Source: Ailanthus altissimus (Eukaryota; Streptophyta; Magnoliopsida; Sapindales; Simaroubaceae). From it: a stretch of 64,000 nt of DNA. Below are positions 1 through 11,440 of the stretch, in pieces. Within the stretch, counting starts at the first letter, position 1; every line of letters starts with the position of its first letter. The DNA is taken from contig OX327696.1 of assembly GCA_946807835.1 (NCBI GenBank), positions 2,926,501 to 2,990,500 of the forward strand. Reading direction: 5' to 3'. Below the pieces are notes generated by a model. The model was not told the origin of the DNA and did not search any database. It saw only the letters and a list, made by a program, of their open reading frames with translations. A program made the translations under genes and the position numbers.

Positions 1-1525
1 TGTCTTATCTTCCATTGCTAGTTGAATTAAGATCTATGGGGGTTGAATTGTCTGTAGCCAAATTTGGAGTCCTTCTAGCACATTTTCAAGTCAGGCCTAT
101 GTTGATTGATCAGATTCGAGAGATGCAAGATCAGGATCCTAATTTAGTTAAACTTAAGCAAGAAGTAAAGAATGGAATGCGAACTGATTTAACGTTGAAA
201 GCTGATGGGACATTAGTTATGGGTAACAGGCTTTGTGTTCCGAATAACTCAGAGTTAATGAAACAGATTTTAGAAGAAGCTTACAGCTCAGCTTATGCTA
301 TGCATCCTGGCAGCACTAAAATGTATCGTACTTTGAGAGAACATTACTGGTGGCAAGGTATGAAAAGAGAGATTGCAGAGTTTGTATCTCACTGCTTGAT
401 TTGTCAGCAGGTTAAGGCAGAACATCAGAGGCCAGCAGGATTATCTCAACCACTTCCAGTTCCTGAATGGAAGTGGGAACATATTACCATGGACTTTGTT
501 GTTGGGCTTCCTCGTACACGAAGAGGTCATGATAGTATTTGGGTGATTGTTGATCGACTCACAAAGTCTACTCATTTTTTGCCTTATAAGATTTCATACT
601 CATTAGATAGGCTGGCTCATTTGTATGTGAGTGAGATTGTACGGTTACATGGGGCTCCAGTGTCCATCGTATCAGATAGAGACCCTCGATTCACTTCTAG
701 ATTCTAGCATAGCTTACAGAAGGCCTTAGGCACTAAGCTAAACTTTAGTACAGCTTTTCATCCTCAGACAGATGGGCAGTCGGAGAGAACTATACAGATA
801 TTAGAGGATATGCTCAGAGCTTGTATGTTGCAGCTTAAGGGTAATTGGGATGATTATTTACCATTGATGGAGTTTGCATATAATAATAGTTATCAGTCTA
901 GCATTCAGATGGCGCCGTATGAGGCTTTATACGGAAGAAAATGCAGAACTCCGATTTGTTGGGATGAAGTTGGAGAAAGAAAATTGTTGGGTCCAGAGAT
1001 TATTCAAGCCACTAGTGAGAAAGTCAGTATTATCAGAGACAGACTTAAAGCAGCTCAAGAAGACAGAAGAGTTATGCAGATAAACGCCGTAGACAGCTTG
1101 AGTTTGCAGTAGGAGACAGAGTCTTTTTACGGATCTCACCATGGAAGGGTGTGCTTCGTTTTGGGAAACAGGGAAAACTAAGTCCTAGATATATTGGGCC
1201 ATATGAGATTCTAGAAAGGGTTGGTGTGGTTGCGTACCGCTTAGCATTACCACCTGAGTTGTCACGCATTCATGATGTGTTTCATGTTTCTATGTTGCGG
1301 AAGTATATACCTAACCCTTCTCACATTCTAGATACTCAGCCAGTTCAATTGAGGACAGACTTGACTTATGATGAGGAACCTGTTCAGATATTGGATTATC
1401 GCCAGCAAGTACTGTGTAATAAGACTATACCGCTAATTAAAGTCCTATGGAGGAATCATGCAGTGGAAGAGGCTACATGGGAGCGAGAGGATCAGATGAG
1501 AGTTCAGTATCCTCATTTGTTTTAG
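1..1525 (+). pseudogene. Ty3/gypsy pol, integrase part, broken
   Basis: Integrase end of a gypsy polyprotein, entered mid-gene. Residues coded at 15-707 include the zinc-binding H-H-C-C motif (C-L-I-C-Q-Q near 390-410) and the first half of the catalytic core (MDFVVGLP, then VSDRDPRFTSRF). A stop TAG at 705-707 stands where this family has Trp after TSRF, consistent with TGG to TAG. The same frame continues from 708 with [11 protein letters not shown] and reads to a stop at 1110-1112. A frameshift near 1070 moves the coding frame, and the rest (GDRVFLRISPWKG to YPHLF, stop at 1523-1525) is in another frame. The last 50 residues (KVLWRNHAVEEATWE) resemble a chromodomain. One nonsense change and one frameshift make this copy unable to encode a full integrase. 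Confidence 0.88.
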
Positions 1526-1575
1526 AGAGGTATATGAATTTCGAGGACGAAATTTTTATAATGGGGGAGAAATTG

Positions 1576-1610
1576 TAATACACGTGTATTACAATAATAC
1601 ACGTGTATTA
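1576..1610. promoter_or_regulatory. Two 16-bp palindromes with G-box cores in the LTR
   Basis: TAATACACGTGTATTA occurs at 1576-1591 and again at 1595-1610. Each copy is a perfect palindrome centred on CACGTG, the plant G-box bound by bZIP and bHLH factors. A TATATATATAAA stretch follows directly at 1609-1620. The palindromes are seen in sequence; a role in LTR transcription is inferred. Confidence 0.55.
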
Positions 1611-1629
1611 TATATATAAAGCTTAGTGT

Positions 1630-1946
1630 AAAAAAAAAAAAAAAAGAGAGAGAGAAGAAGTTAAAGCGGTGGCCGTCGTATATATATTAAACATATTGTG
1701 TCTTTTTTTGGGTTAAGAAGAAGAAAAGTGAAAACAGAGAAAGAAAGAAGAGAAAGCCGAGAGGAAGAAAAGAGAAAAGAAAAGAAAGAAGAAAAAGAAA
1801 AGAAGAAGAAAAGAAAGAAGAAAAAGAAAAGAAGAAGAAAAGGAAAAAGAAAGGAAAGGGAAAGGAAGAGACGGGAAGGAAAAAGAGAAAGAAAAAGAAA
1901 AAAAGAAGGAAAAGAAAAGAAAAAGAAAGAAAAAAGGAAATTTTAG
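1630..1946 (+). repeat. Purine-rich low-complexity tract in the LTR
   Basis: About 300 bases of mostly G and A in AAAGAA/GAAGAA-like units with very few pyrimidines on the plus strand. It explains the apparent lysine/arginine-rich open frame. No periodicity strict enough to call a microsatellite. Confidence 0.85.
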
Positions 1947-3108
1947 GAAATTAGTTGGGTAGTCAGAATTATACCTAGTGGTTTAGCGGGTAATAGTTTT
2001 ACGATATTAGAATATTTAAATTTTAATAGTTATAATACATATCGGTACTAATTATGTATTTTTACACCCTATGATATAGGAGGTGTGCCGATAGCGAGTA
2101 GATATCAGAATCCAGACCCAGCTCAGGATTAGCGCACTTTTGTGAGTGGATAACTATATATATTTTATATGTTTTCAATACAGCCAATTATGATTTAATT
2201 GCCCGTTATTAGATTTAATTATGATTTATTTTAGATAGAAAAATATTTATACTATTTAGTAGATTCAGAAATATTTTAGAATTTATTATAGTACAGTTTA
2301 TAATTATGTTCAGTACAGAAATAATTATTTCAGAATAATTATGGTCACAATATTATATTGTAGTAGTTTTTGAACCACCATATGCGTACCCTCCCCTTTA
2401 ATATAGTTGCTCTGCGCATGCGTTAGACCAATTTAGTTTGCTCTGCCCGAGCGATGTAACATTCCGCCGGGTTAGACCAGCTTAGATCCCCCGCTCTGCC
2501 TGTGCGTGAGTTACTCCGCCAGGTTAGACCAGATTTTCCCTGGGTACAAGTTTGGTGTGGTTTTCAGTATATATATGTAGTACATGTTTCCAGAGTTATG
2601 TTACATATATTCAGTTTGATAATAGATTTTATGATAGTTTGAGCTTTCAGATTCCAGTACTATGTCATGATTTTAATTTCAGCACAGATTTTATGACAGT
2701 TCATATTTTCAGTACAAGTTTATTGATTACTCAGTATACAGTTTTATGATTATTTTATCATACAGATTTATACGTGTACAATACATATAAAGTATATAAT
2801 ATTTTCAGATTATGTCCACTCACTGAGCCACAAGCTCACCCTTTTTCCTATTTTCCCTATTTTTCCCAGGTTGTCACAGGAATTTGTGCAGTGTGATACA
2901 GTCATCACATTTTGAGGTTGGGCCAACGTGCATAGCTGCATAAGTGTTTTAGTCTATGTATTTGTATATGTTTTTGTATATTGGATGTACACTTTTGTTG
3001 AGGCAGGTAGCCTCATTGTATCATATGTATGAGTAAAGAGTATGTTAGTCACATGTCATTGCAGGATCTGTCTCGATTCTCGAGGAGAGGTCGGGTCGGG
3101 TCCTGTCA

Positions 3109-3930
3109 ATCAATGCTTATACGATGGTTCCTTAAGGTTAGTCTCTTTCTCATCTTCACTCACCTGGGTTAAATAGTATGCAACAATATGGTAATTTCTT
3201 TCTTTTTTTTGTCTTAATTATTTATTATTTATTAATTTTCATTTCTATTTGCAGGTAGATTTAAAACCAAAAGGGAAGTTGAGCTTTGTTTTTCTTGAAA
3301 GTAGAATTCCAGAATGGTTCAGATATCAAAATAAGGGCTCCGCAATAAAAATAAAAAGGCCTCCAAATTTTTATAATAACAGAAAGTTGGTGGGATATGC
3401 TGTTTGCTCTGTTTTAGTTGTACATAAATATCCAGCCACCATCATCAGAACTCATCCTATGCTCCGTTGCCGCATTAGTCCTAATGGAAAACATTCTCCT
3501 AGGGCTTGCATAACTAGTTTTACCGAGCAATTCAGTCAGGCTTTTTCAGACCATCTTTGGCTTCTCTATTTACATCGTCAAAACAACATTGATATAAATT
3601 TGCAACAAGATTTCAGTTTGGAGATTTTAAATGAATACAGGGACATTGAGTTTTCATTCAAAACTGATCAAGCTCTAGTGGTGGAGGTTAAGTGCTGTGG
3701 TGTCCATCCAATATAGAGCAAGAAGGGGAACATTTGAACCAAACAACAAACCAACAGAGTAGCTCTACTTTTTTAATCTGAACGAATCCCAACCCAATTT
3801 TGTTGGATCAACCACAGATGTTGCCACCACGTCTAAGCGAAGCCTTGCCGACTATGTTGCTGCAATAGCTAGTAAAAGTGGCTGGTTTGGTAAGGAACCT
3901 CAACCTAAAAGATTGAGAGAACCTGACAAC
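3109..3930 (+). pseudogene. TNL gene remnant: end of exon 4 and exon 5 (C-JID)
   Basis: Right-hand remainder of a TNL resistance gene cut by the gypsy insertion. Exon 4 tail is 3109-3136, intron GT at 3137, AG at 3253-3254, exon 5 from 3255. Exon 5 is nearly the same as exon 5 of the intact gene at 60211-60885 and encodes the post-LRR C-JID-like domain, with the family hallmark SRIPEWFRYQNK. It is damaged on its own account: one base is missing next to 3714, where the intact copy reads ATATACGAG, giving an early stop at 3714-3716. A second base is missing near 3760, and the normal CTT TGA end is replaced by CCTGAC. TIR, NBS and LRR exons are not in the window. It may once have extended left of the gypsy element. 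Confidence 0.9.
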
Positions 3931-4444
3931 TCTATCTCATTGTTAGATTATATTAAACACAGTATGTTTAGTGATTATGTTTTTTTCTTATTTTTTAAAT
4001 TTTTCATAAGGTGAGCATCATATTTGATACGATACTACACTTAAAAGAGAACCTCTCTTTGCAGATAGATATAGAATCACAACTGAAGTTGCATTTGTGC
4101 ATAAATACCTCAAACTTCTTCAGATTGTGCCTTATGATGCATTTATCCTTAGTTCGGTCTATAACTAACTCAAAATCGAACCAATCACATGTGAGAACTG
4201 ATCAAAACAGATGATTTTGGCAAAAAAATTGAATATGTTTTTTTCTTAACTTTTATCAATGTTGTTGTTTCTTTTAATTTTTTTTTAATTTCATAAAAAA
4301 ATTAAATTGAACTGAATTAAATCGATGGATTTTTAAAGACAAAAATTAAAGTAAAATCGAGTCTAATAATTAACTTTTTCCCGATTTGACTTATTCCAAA
4401 AATGTCCACCGTGGTTAAATGCCTCTTGCAAACGTTATGGTTAT
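3931..4444 (+). other. TNL 3' flank, duplicated unit (copy A, left part)
   Basis: No gene. The stretch matches 60886-61400 and 50908-51505, the 3' flanks of two other TNL copies, almost base for base in places (for example the GTGAGCATCATATTTGATACG run near 4011). The open frame at 4011-4214 is not conserved in the other copies. This is the left half of the flank; the right half resumes at 7417 after a retrotransposon. Confidence 0.8.
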
Positions 4445-5360
4445 TGTTGAAAATTGGTGATTTAACAATCTTGTATGGGAAAGAATTAAGATGAATACCA
4501 AGAGGAGAGTCATTATGAAGTCAAATACGCATTGAGTCTACAAGGGATGAGCAAAATAGAAAGCAAAAGGAATGAGTACTATTCATGGGCGACACTGTTG
4601 CGCGGCCGGGTACTGTTTACGCTGTTACTATTCACACAAAAACTTTAGGATATTTTTGTTTTCGCTCAATTGACTTCTTTAAGTGAGATAAGGACTTCTA
4701 TAAGTAAGGACTCTTATTTCAACTAGGTTTAGGGTTTCTAAGGGTGTTTTATTCACTATATAAACCCTTCTAAATACAAGGTTCAGATTAAATATCTAAA
4801 GTTTCAAGATGTAACCATAAGAGATAATAGAGGAGCTAGGTAGGTACTAAGTGCGTGATAAACTAGGATGTAACCTTTGAAGAGTGTTTTTCTTTAGGTT
4901 CTTTGAGTGAATAAAAGAGAAATACTATAGATCCTTTTGGCTTAGATGCTCAGGCTATTCTTGTGTTCCTTATAAAAATCTCTTATAAGGAGATACTAAA
5001 AGGTCTTAGGGAGTCATGTGATCAAGGGTAGATACTTAGAGGTCTCTGTAGGAGATATTAAAGGGTCTTGTGGGATCATTGATGATATAAGAAGATACTT
5101 GGTGATCTATATCAATATAAGAAGCTGGATCATGGATCCTTTTTGGACGTAGGCGAATTTAGATCAAACTACGTATATCTTGTGTCTTGTTGATTGGTTT
5201 GTTTTCTTTATCTTTATTGGTGTGTTAATCTTATAGGTTCTTACTTATGGTGTGAGTTATGGTTTTCAGCTGCACATAGAATAAAAAAGGTATCAAGGCT
5301 GTGACTTAGTTGATGCTATAGGGGTGTTGAATTAAAATACATGGCTTGATATCCGTAACA
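4445..5360 (+). repeat. 5' LTR of non-autonomous element copy 1 (916 bp)
   Basis: Starts TGTTGAAAATTGG, ends CCGTAACA; paired with 6468-7416. It holds TATATAAACCC near 4758-4770, a likely promoter TATA box shared by all copies of this LTR. Confidence 0.85.
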
Positions 5361-6467
5361 AACTGGTATCAAAGCTTGGTTGAAGTCCAGATTGCAGAGC
5401 ATAGGCAGCAGTGTCAAATTGCAGAGCAAAGATTGTCAACCATGGGGACTCACAAATATAAGAGAAAAATAATAAGGAAGATGATTATCTAAAAGAGGAA
5501 AAGATGATAGATTTACTAGCGAGTTTTATTTTTTGAGTAAGGATCACTCTTAAAAATGAGACTACCAAAAAGATGACGTCATCTAGGTCATAATTAGAAG
5601 AATCATTTAGATTGGGCACAAAATAAAGATGAAAAAAGAAAAACAATCAAGATTGAAGGGCAGATCCAAAAGGTGTCTAGGACACTCAAATGGATAATCC
5701 TAAGAGAAAGACAAAGATAGAAGGAAGGTGAATTTGTAAGCCTGTTGGATGACTAGGCAAAGACCTTGATTGCATGAGAGCTTTTGGAGGAATAAGTGTC
5801 TGATGGATGAACTATTTTTGAGATGTAGGGTAGTATTTTCATATGAGTCATGGAGAATCGTTATTTACCAATTGGAGTAATATGGCTTCTGGTAAGTCAT
5901 AGGGGATTGGTAGAATAAGATTAAGACTATATAGTAAAAAAGACAAGGGAGGGACTAGGTATAAGATTTCATTCCTCATCTCATAAAAACCTAGAGGACT
6001 CGGGACTGCTAGATCAAAATAGGGAGATTCATGGAAGACACTAGGAAGGAATACTAAATGGGAAGCAAAAGGATCGGGGAGTGATAAAGCACAGAGGAAG
6101 GCTATGTGCTTATAGAAAAGTGCTTAAAATGGGATCAACATAGGGTTGTTGATTTGAAACAGACCATAAAGCAGCTTTTGATATATCACTTTGTGGCAGG
6201 GGTCGAAAGAGAATGTATGAGAAAAGTAGCAATGGCGAGAATGTGTTTTCACCATTAAAGGTTATAGTCATGGTGTCTTCGGGACATGAAAAATCATAAT
6301 ATTGAACTACTCTAAACATCAACATTCAGGAATCTTTGGAGACCGTAATCGCAAGAGCCTTAGTTAAGTCTGGGACTTAACTTATCGACTATGCTAGTGA
6401 GCATTGGTCAAGGAGGGGTGACAATGATTAGCTTTGTGGAGAGAGATTTTGAATCAAGGATGAGACT
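5361..6467 (+). other. Internal region of non-autonomous element copy 1, no coding capacity
   Basis: Begins with the Met-tRNA primer-binding site. A short AUG reading (MGTHKYKR) near 5441 stops after a few codons; the same start is recognisable at about 16974 in copy 2, where it runs a little longer. This suggests a decayed gag start. No protease, integrase or reverse transcriptase motif is seen. The minus-strand frame at 6110-6325 has no support. Confidence 0.6.
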
Positions 6468-7416
6468 TATTGAAAATTGGTGATTCAATAATTTTGTATG
6501 GGCAAGAATTGAGATGAATACCAAGAGGAGAGTCATTATGAAGTCAAATACACATTGGGTGTACAAGGAATGAGCAAAACGGAAAGCAAAAAGAATGAGT
6601 ACTATTTATATGGTGACAATATTCACAGCGAATACTATTGTGCGACGGGTACTGTTCATGACAACTACAGTTCATATAGTACTATTCACGCGACAATTTT
6701 AAGATATTTTCGTTTTAGCTCAATTGACTTCTTTAATTGAGACAAGGACTCCTACAGGTAAGGACTCTTATTCCAACTAAATTTAGGATTTTTAAGGGTA
6801 TTTTATTCACTATATAAACCATTCTAAACACAAGGTTCAAATTAAACATCTAAGGTTTCAAGATGTAATCATAAGAAAGAATAGAGGAGTTAGGTAGGCA
6901 CTAAGTGCGTGGTACACTAGCGTGTAACCTTTGAAGAGTATTTTTTCTTTAGGTTATTTTAGTGAATAAAAGAAAAACACCATAAATCCTTTTGGCTTAG
7001 ATGCTCGGGCTATTCTTGTGTTCCTTGTAAAAATCTCTTATGAGGAGATACTAAGAGGTCTTAGGGAGCCATGGTGATCAATGGTAGATACTTAGAGGTA
7101 TTTATGGGAGATACTAAGGGGTCTTATAGGATTATTGATGATGTAAGAAGATATTTAGTGATCTATATCAATAATAAGAAGCTAGATCATGGATCTTTCG
7201 TGGACGTAGGCGAATTTGAGCCGAACCATATATATCTTCTGTCTTGTTGATTGGTTTGTTTCTTTATCTTTATTAGTGTGTTAATCTTATGTGTTCTTAC
7301 TTATGGTGTAAGTTATGATTGTTCGCTGCACATAGAATAAAAGGGGTATCAAGGTTATAGCTTAGTTGATGCTATAAGAGTGTCAAATTGAAGTGTATGG
7401 CTTGATATCCACAATA
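6468..7416 (+). repeat. 3' LTR of non-autonomous element copy 1 (949 bp)
   Basis: Colinear with 4445-5360, with many substitutions and small indels, so the insertion is not recent. The open frame at 6555-6740 is LTR sequence, not a gene. Confidence 0.85.
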
Positions 7417-10400
7417 ATTATAGATGAGATTTAGGACTCTGTTGCTGCAATACAAATTATAGTGACTTGTTGCTGATTTGTTGTTACAAATTTACTATAT
7501 GTAAATAATTTAGGATTCCAACTACTTGTTTGGTAAAGAGTATTTTAGTGAATTGGGTGCATTTGGCATTGTTTTCAAAATAATGATCGTGAAAAGTTCT
7601 TTTTAACATGAAATTAGTGCTTTTTGAGATTGGTATCTTCAATGCTACAATCTTGTATTTCGTGATTTAATAAATAACTAATGTTCTTTTTTTTTTCTTT
7701 CTTTCTTTTAATGAGAATACGAAAAAAGAGAATGGCAACTTTTTGGTGGTTGAGAAATAATATAAACAAAATACTTTTAAAAGTTTACTCCTAAATTTGA
7801 GAAAAAAATTTCTAAGATTAAATTATGAGTCTAATCGTTTGAAAAAAAAAAGATATTCAAGACAATTTCAAAGATTTGCAATTTGTGTAATACCCCGAAT
7901 TTTTGCGAGTACAAGAAAAGCATCAAAAAAGGATGCTACTAATTCTATTACAAAACCAAAGTATTGTACTTCTCATTTTTCATAGAAATTCGTCAAATAT
8001 TTATTCATCAGACCAAAGGTTCTCAAAGTCTTTAAAAAAATATAAATATCTAAAATAAAGTCTCAACTTTTAGATCGTACTTACAACTCAAATAAGACAT
8101 AGTTAAAACAACTAGAGATATAATTTTCTCATCTTAGGCAACAAGTAGTTCTTTGAATGTTTAACTTCAAGGTAACTCACTTAGCTAAAACTTAATTTGT
8201 AAAAATATTAATGACGAAGGGTAAGTCGTCGACTCGGTAAGTAAAACTATTTATAATGTATAAGGGTTCCTGTTCGAAAGGTTGCAAGCATTTTCAAAAT
8301 ATAATCAATAAAAGATATTGATTTCAAATTTATCCAAGCAAAATTCTTCAATATTATAAATCATTTCGTAAAATTGATTCAATAATAATTCTTGTAAACT
8401 TTCATATAAAGAGGTTGCTCATGTCATATAGTATCACTTGTACTCCCGAATGACCCAACCAATATCATAATTTTATAATGTCACCCATACCTCTAATGAC
8501 CCGGCCGATTTCAAAATCTTACAATGTCATCCGTACCTCCCTTGACCTGGCTAATAATCATTTGTAGTGTACACTTTCATATGACTATTGACAATGAGCT
8601 AAAATATTTTTTTTAAATTTTAGATTCAATAATCAATTTCAAATTTAGTAATCAATTTATTTCAAATATCATAACTTCAATTCTTTCATAATAACATAGC
8701 TTGAAACAATTTTGTGAACAGTATCCAATTAACTCAAAATTACAACTTAAAATCGAACCTGTAATTTTGAGTTACTGTATTGAGATCTATAATTTTACAA
8801 TCTTGTTTAAAAAAGATATTTAAAATTATAAAAAAATCATTGATTTAAACACTTAAAAAAAATACATAAACTTAAAAGATAAAATTCACACTATTAACCA
8901 AAAGTAGTAGAAAATTATTTTAATTGAAAAACTATAAATAAGTTTCAAAAGTAATAATAAATTATAAGTTTCTTGAAGTATTTTATAAATTTTGAATATC
9001 ATAATAATAACATTTTTCATTTGAAAACAAAAAAGATACATTATGAATGAAATTACTTACCTCGACAAAAGTCAAATACCTTAAAAAATTATCTCTGCTT
9101 GTCCATAGACCACAAATATCATACTCATTAAGATAACAATTAATTATCTTCCATAATCACTCTCAATATATATATATATATATATATATCTCAATCTATA
9201 ACTCTCCCTTTATTCCTATTTCAATATCAAACAGTAAATATTCTGAAATTTGTATCTCATATTTTGCATATTAGATTTTTACAAACTATATATATATATA
9301 TATATTGTAGACACATAAGGGTTCAACATATAATTTACTTGGATTATTTAGTTTGTAAAACTATTAAAAATGAATTTATGTTTCTGCTTGACAATTTGTC
9401 AAACAGTTTTCATAGGTGAACACAGTTCATAATTTAGTTCCTAAAATATTTTACAGTTGTGTAAAAATTACGAAATTAAAATTAGAGTAGCTAGACATAT
9501 ATAAATGCTAGTATATAAAATTTAAGAAATTTTTAAGATCTTTTGAATGGTGAAATGATTTTCGTAATTTGAATTTATTGCTGAATTTTTTGTTTTCCAA
9601 TATTGCCGTTACTTTTAGAATTTTATAACAAATTGAATTCTTGGAGATTTTCAGTGAAAAAAATTATTCAGAATCTTTATTGTGTTAGTTTTTAAATAAT
9701 AAAATATTGGTATAAAAATACATGCGTATCAATACAGTTTATATAAAGAATTATACATATTGTTAAATTCTCTATTTTTCTAGGATCTCACTTACGACTT
9801 AATATACATATATATTCAAAAATAAAAACTAAAGAGTTCTTGATAAAAACCAAGCTTTTGAATAATCATTATGAAGTATAATTCATTTAAAAGAATCAAA
9901 TTTATAAAAGAAGTATTCAAAATGCCAATTTACTTATGAAAATACACTACTCATAAACTCAAAATTTAATTTCTACTTCACGTAATCTATTTCTCATTTT
10001 AATTCTACATAATCTCTTCATAAACTATTTTTATTGCTAATTCACCACAAAAATATGATAATTAGGTATGAATTCTGCATAATTATAAAACAATTATAGT
10101 AGAGGAACATACCTTCAATTAAGATATCAGTCATCACTTAACTATCTTCTTCTTCTTCTTATTCTTCTTATTTTTCAAACCAACACTTGGTTGTTCTATG
10201 GCTCAACACTCTCAACTTGCATACACACTATATTTTGATTCTTTACAATTAATTTCTATACTCTTTCTCACATAGACACCATCTATACATATAGTGTCTA
10301 TTTGAGTGGTACATGATGATAAATCCACTCACTTAGGATGAACATGTTAGGTTTATGTATGAGTCACCAAATTAGGTATTTGGTTGTTAAGTGATTGTGT

Positions 10401-11271
10401 TAGCTCACATTCAACACTACATATGTACAAGTTATTGATGAATGAGTCATTAAGATAGGACCAGCTTAGAACTTCTATTGAACAACTATTAGTTTTTAAA
10501 TTTTATAAATTCAAATACTTACTCAAAAATTATAAAACCATCTCAAATTTAGTCAAGACACATATATTAGTTCAAAATAAATCATTCAATGTAAATTTCA
10601 TTGAAAATGTATTTTAAAATGAATTTATTTCAAACATTTTAGAATCTTTTTGTAATTCCTAAAACGGGGTTACCTTACTTAGAAAATCATAAGAATTTAA
10701 AAATAATGAATTAAATTATGATATTTTAATGTTATACTAGACATTTATAAGTTTAATATTTCAGAAAGTTATAATTTTATGAATCATTTGAAAGATCGAA
10801 ATTAATTATTCATTTGTTCATACTACATAAATAGAGGATTTTCAAGATTTTATGGTCAATTTTGCAAAATTACTAAAAATCGAATTGATGGACTTTATAA
10901 ACAATTTAAAGTTTTTCATGACTGTAAATATGTCTAAATTAATATTATCAAATATCAAAACTAAAAACAAACTTTAATATTTTATAAAAGTTTCGTATTA
11001 AGATGTGATCATGAGAAAATATAACAATTCTTTAATGATTCTTTTATTAATTTATATAATTATACACACAAATACATTTTTATAAATTATACACAATAAT
11101 TCTATTAGCCCCACATATTTTATAATAATTTATATGTAATAATACTTTTCGTCGCATATTCTAATATTAGTAAAATAAAAATAATGCAAGTATTATAATT
11201 TGTGTTTCTTTAAAATTAAAAAGAAAAAATCGAAAAAGAAATGTTTATTCTGAGATTAGTCGTGAGTTAGA

Positions 11272-11309
<38 letters not shown>

Positions 11310-11430
11310 TACTTTGAAAGTTCTCATGAGTTGAGTAAATATAATTTTATTTGGCCAATGGAAAACGAGATAATAAAGAGACAATTAAAGGAATGGGATT
11401 GATTATATAATATCAATCAATAATTGTATT
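7417..11430 (+). other. TNL 3' flank, duplicated unit (copy A, right part)
   Basis: Four kilobases of very AT-rich sequence with no supported gene. It is colinear with 61399-64000, where the window ends; the match at 64000 corresponds to 10765 here. Copy B (50908-52130) matches the two ends of this stretch, 7417-7880 and 11207-11410, but lacks the 3.3 kb between. It contains (TA)n runs at 9168-9190 and 9288-9304, a CTT-rich run near 10145-10170 and an (ATT)n run at 11273-11307. The small open frame at 7797-7985 is not conserved as protein. Confidence 0.75.
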
Positions 11431-11440
11431 GTTAATAGAA

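Larger units (their letters stand above)
1..3108 (+). mobile_element. Ty3/gypsy chromovirus, 3' part with complete 3' LTR
   Basis: The window opens inside the pol gene of a Ty3/gypsy LTR retrotransposon. Visible in order are the RNase H-integrase linker, zinc-binding domain, integrase core, a chromodomain-like C-terminus (to 1525), a G-rich polypurine tract near 1562-1570, and an LTR from 1574 to 3108. The LTR starts TGTAATAC and ends TGTCA. The right edge is fixed by homology: from 3109 the sequence matches exon 4 of the TNL gene at 60064 onward, so the element sits inside a TNL gene. The five bases after the LTR (ATCAA, 3109-3113) are the expected target-site duplication; the left copy lies outside the window. 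Chromovirus (Tekay-like) placement is inferred from the integrase C-terminus. Confidence 0.9.
1574..3108 (+). repeat. 3' LTR of the Ty3/gypsy element (1535 bp)
   Basis: Begins TG after the purine tract and ends CA at the junction with TNL exon 4. It contains two G-box palindromes at its start, a 300-base purine run and, near 2820-2870, a pyrimidine stretch. No gene is seen; the lysine-rich open frame at 1698-1946 is only the purine run translated. The 5' LTR lies outside the window. Confidence 0.85.
4445..7416 (+). mobile_element. Non-autonomous LTR retrotransposon (LARD-like), copy 1
   Basis: Complete element of 2972 bp: LTR 4445-5360, internal region of 1107 bp, LTR 6468-7416. The left LTR starts TGTTG and ends GTAACA; the right LTR has decayed ends (TATTG, CAATA). 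A primer-binding site complementary to initiator Met-tRNA (TGGTATCAAAGC) lies at 5364-5375. The insertion site is GTTAT at 4440-4444 and ATTAT at 7417-7421, a 5-bp duplication with one change. The empty site is seen in two other TNL flanks (61399-61403, 51504-51508). The internal region has no usable gag or pol frame, so the element must have moved using proteins from elsewhere. Family assignment to copia is likely from the terminal repeats and PBS but not shown by protein. Confidence 0.85.

Noticed and set aside
1698..1946. Open frame for a lysine/arginine-rich 82-residue protein
   Set aside because: It is the translation of a purine run inside the gypsy LTR.
8220..8290. tRNA-like GGGTTCCTGTTCGAA motif in TNL flanks (also near 62210)
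   Set aside because: Only a loose B-box resemblance; the other copy has diverged at key bases and no A box is at a fitting distance.
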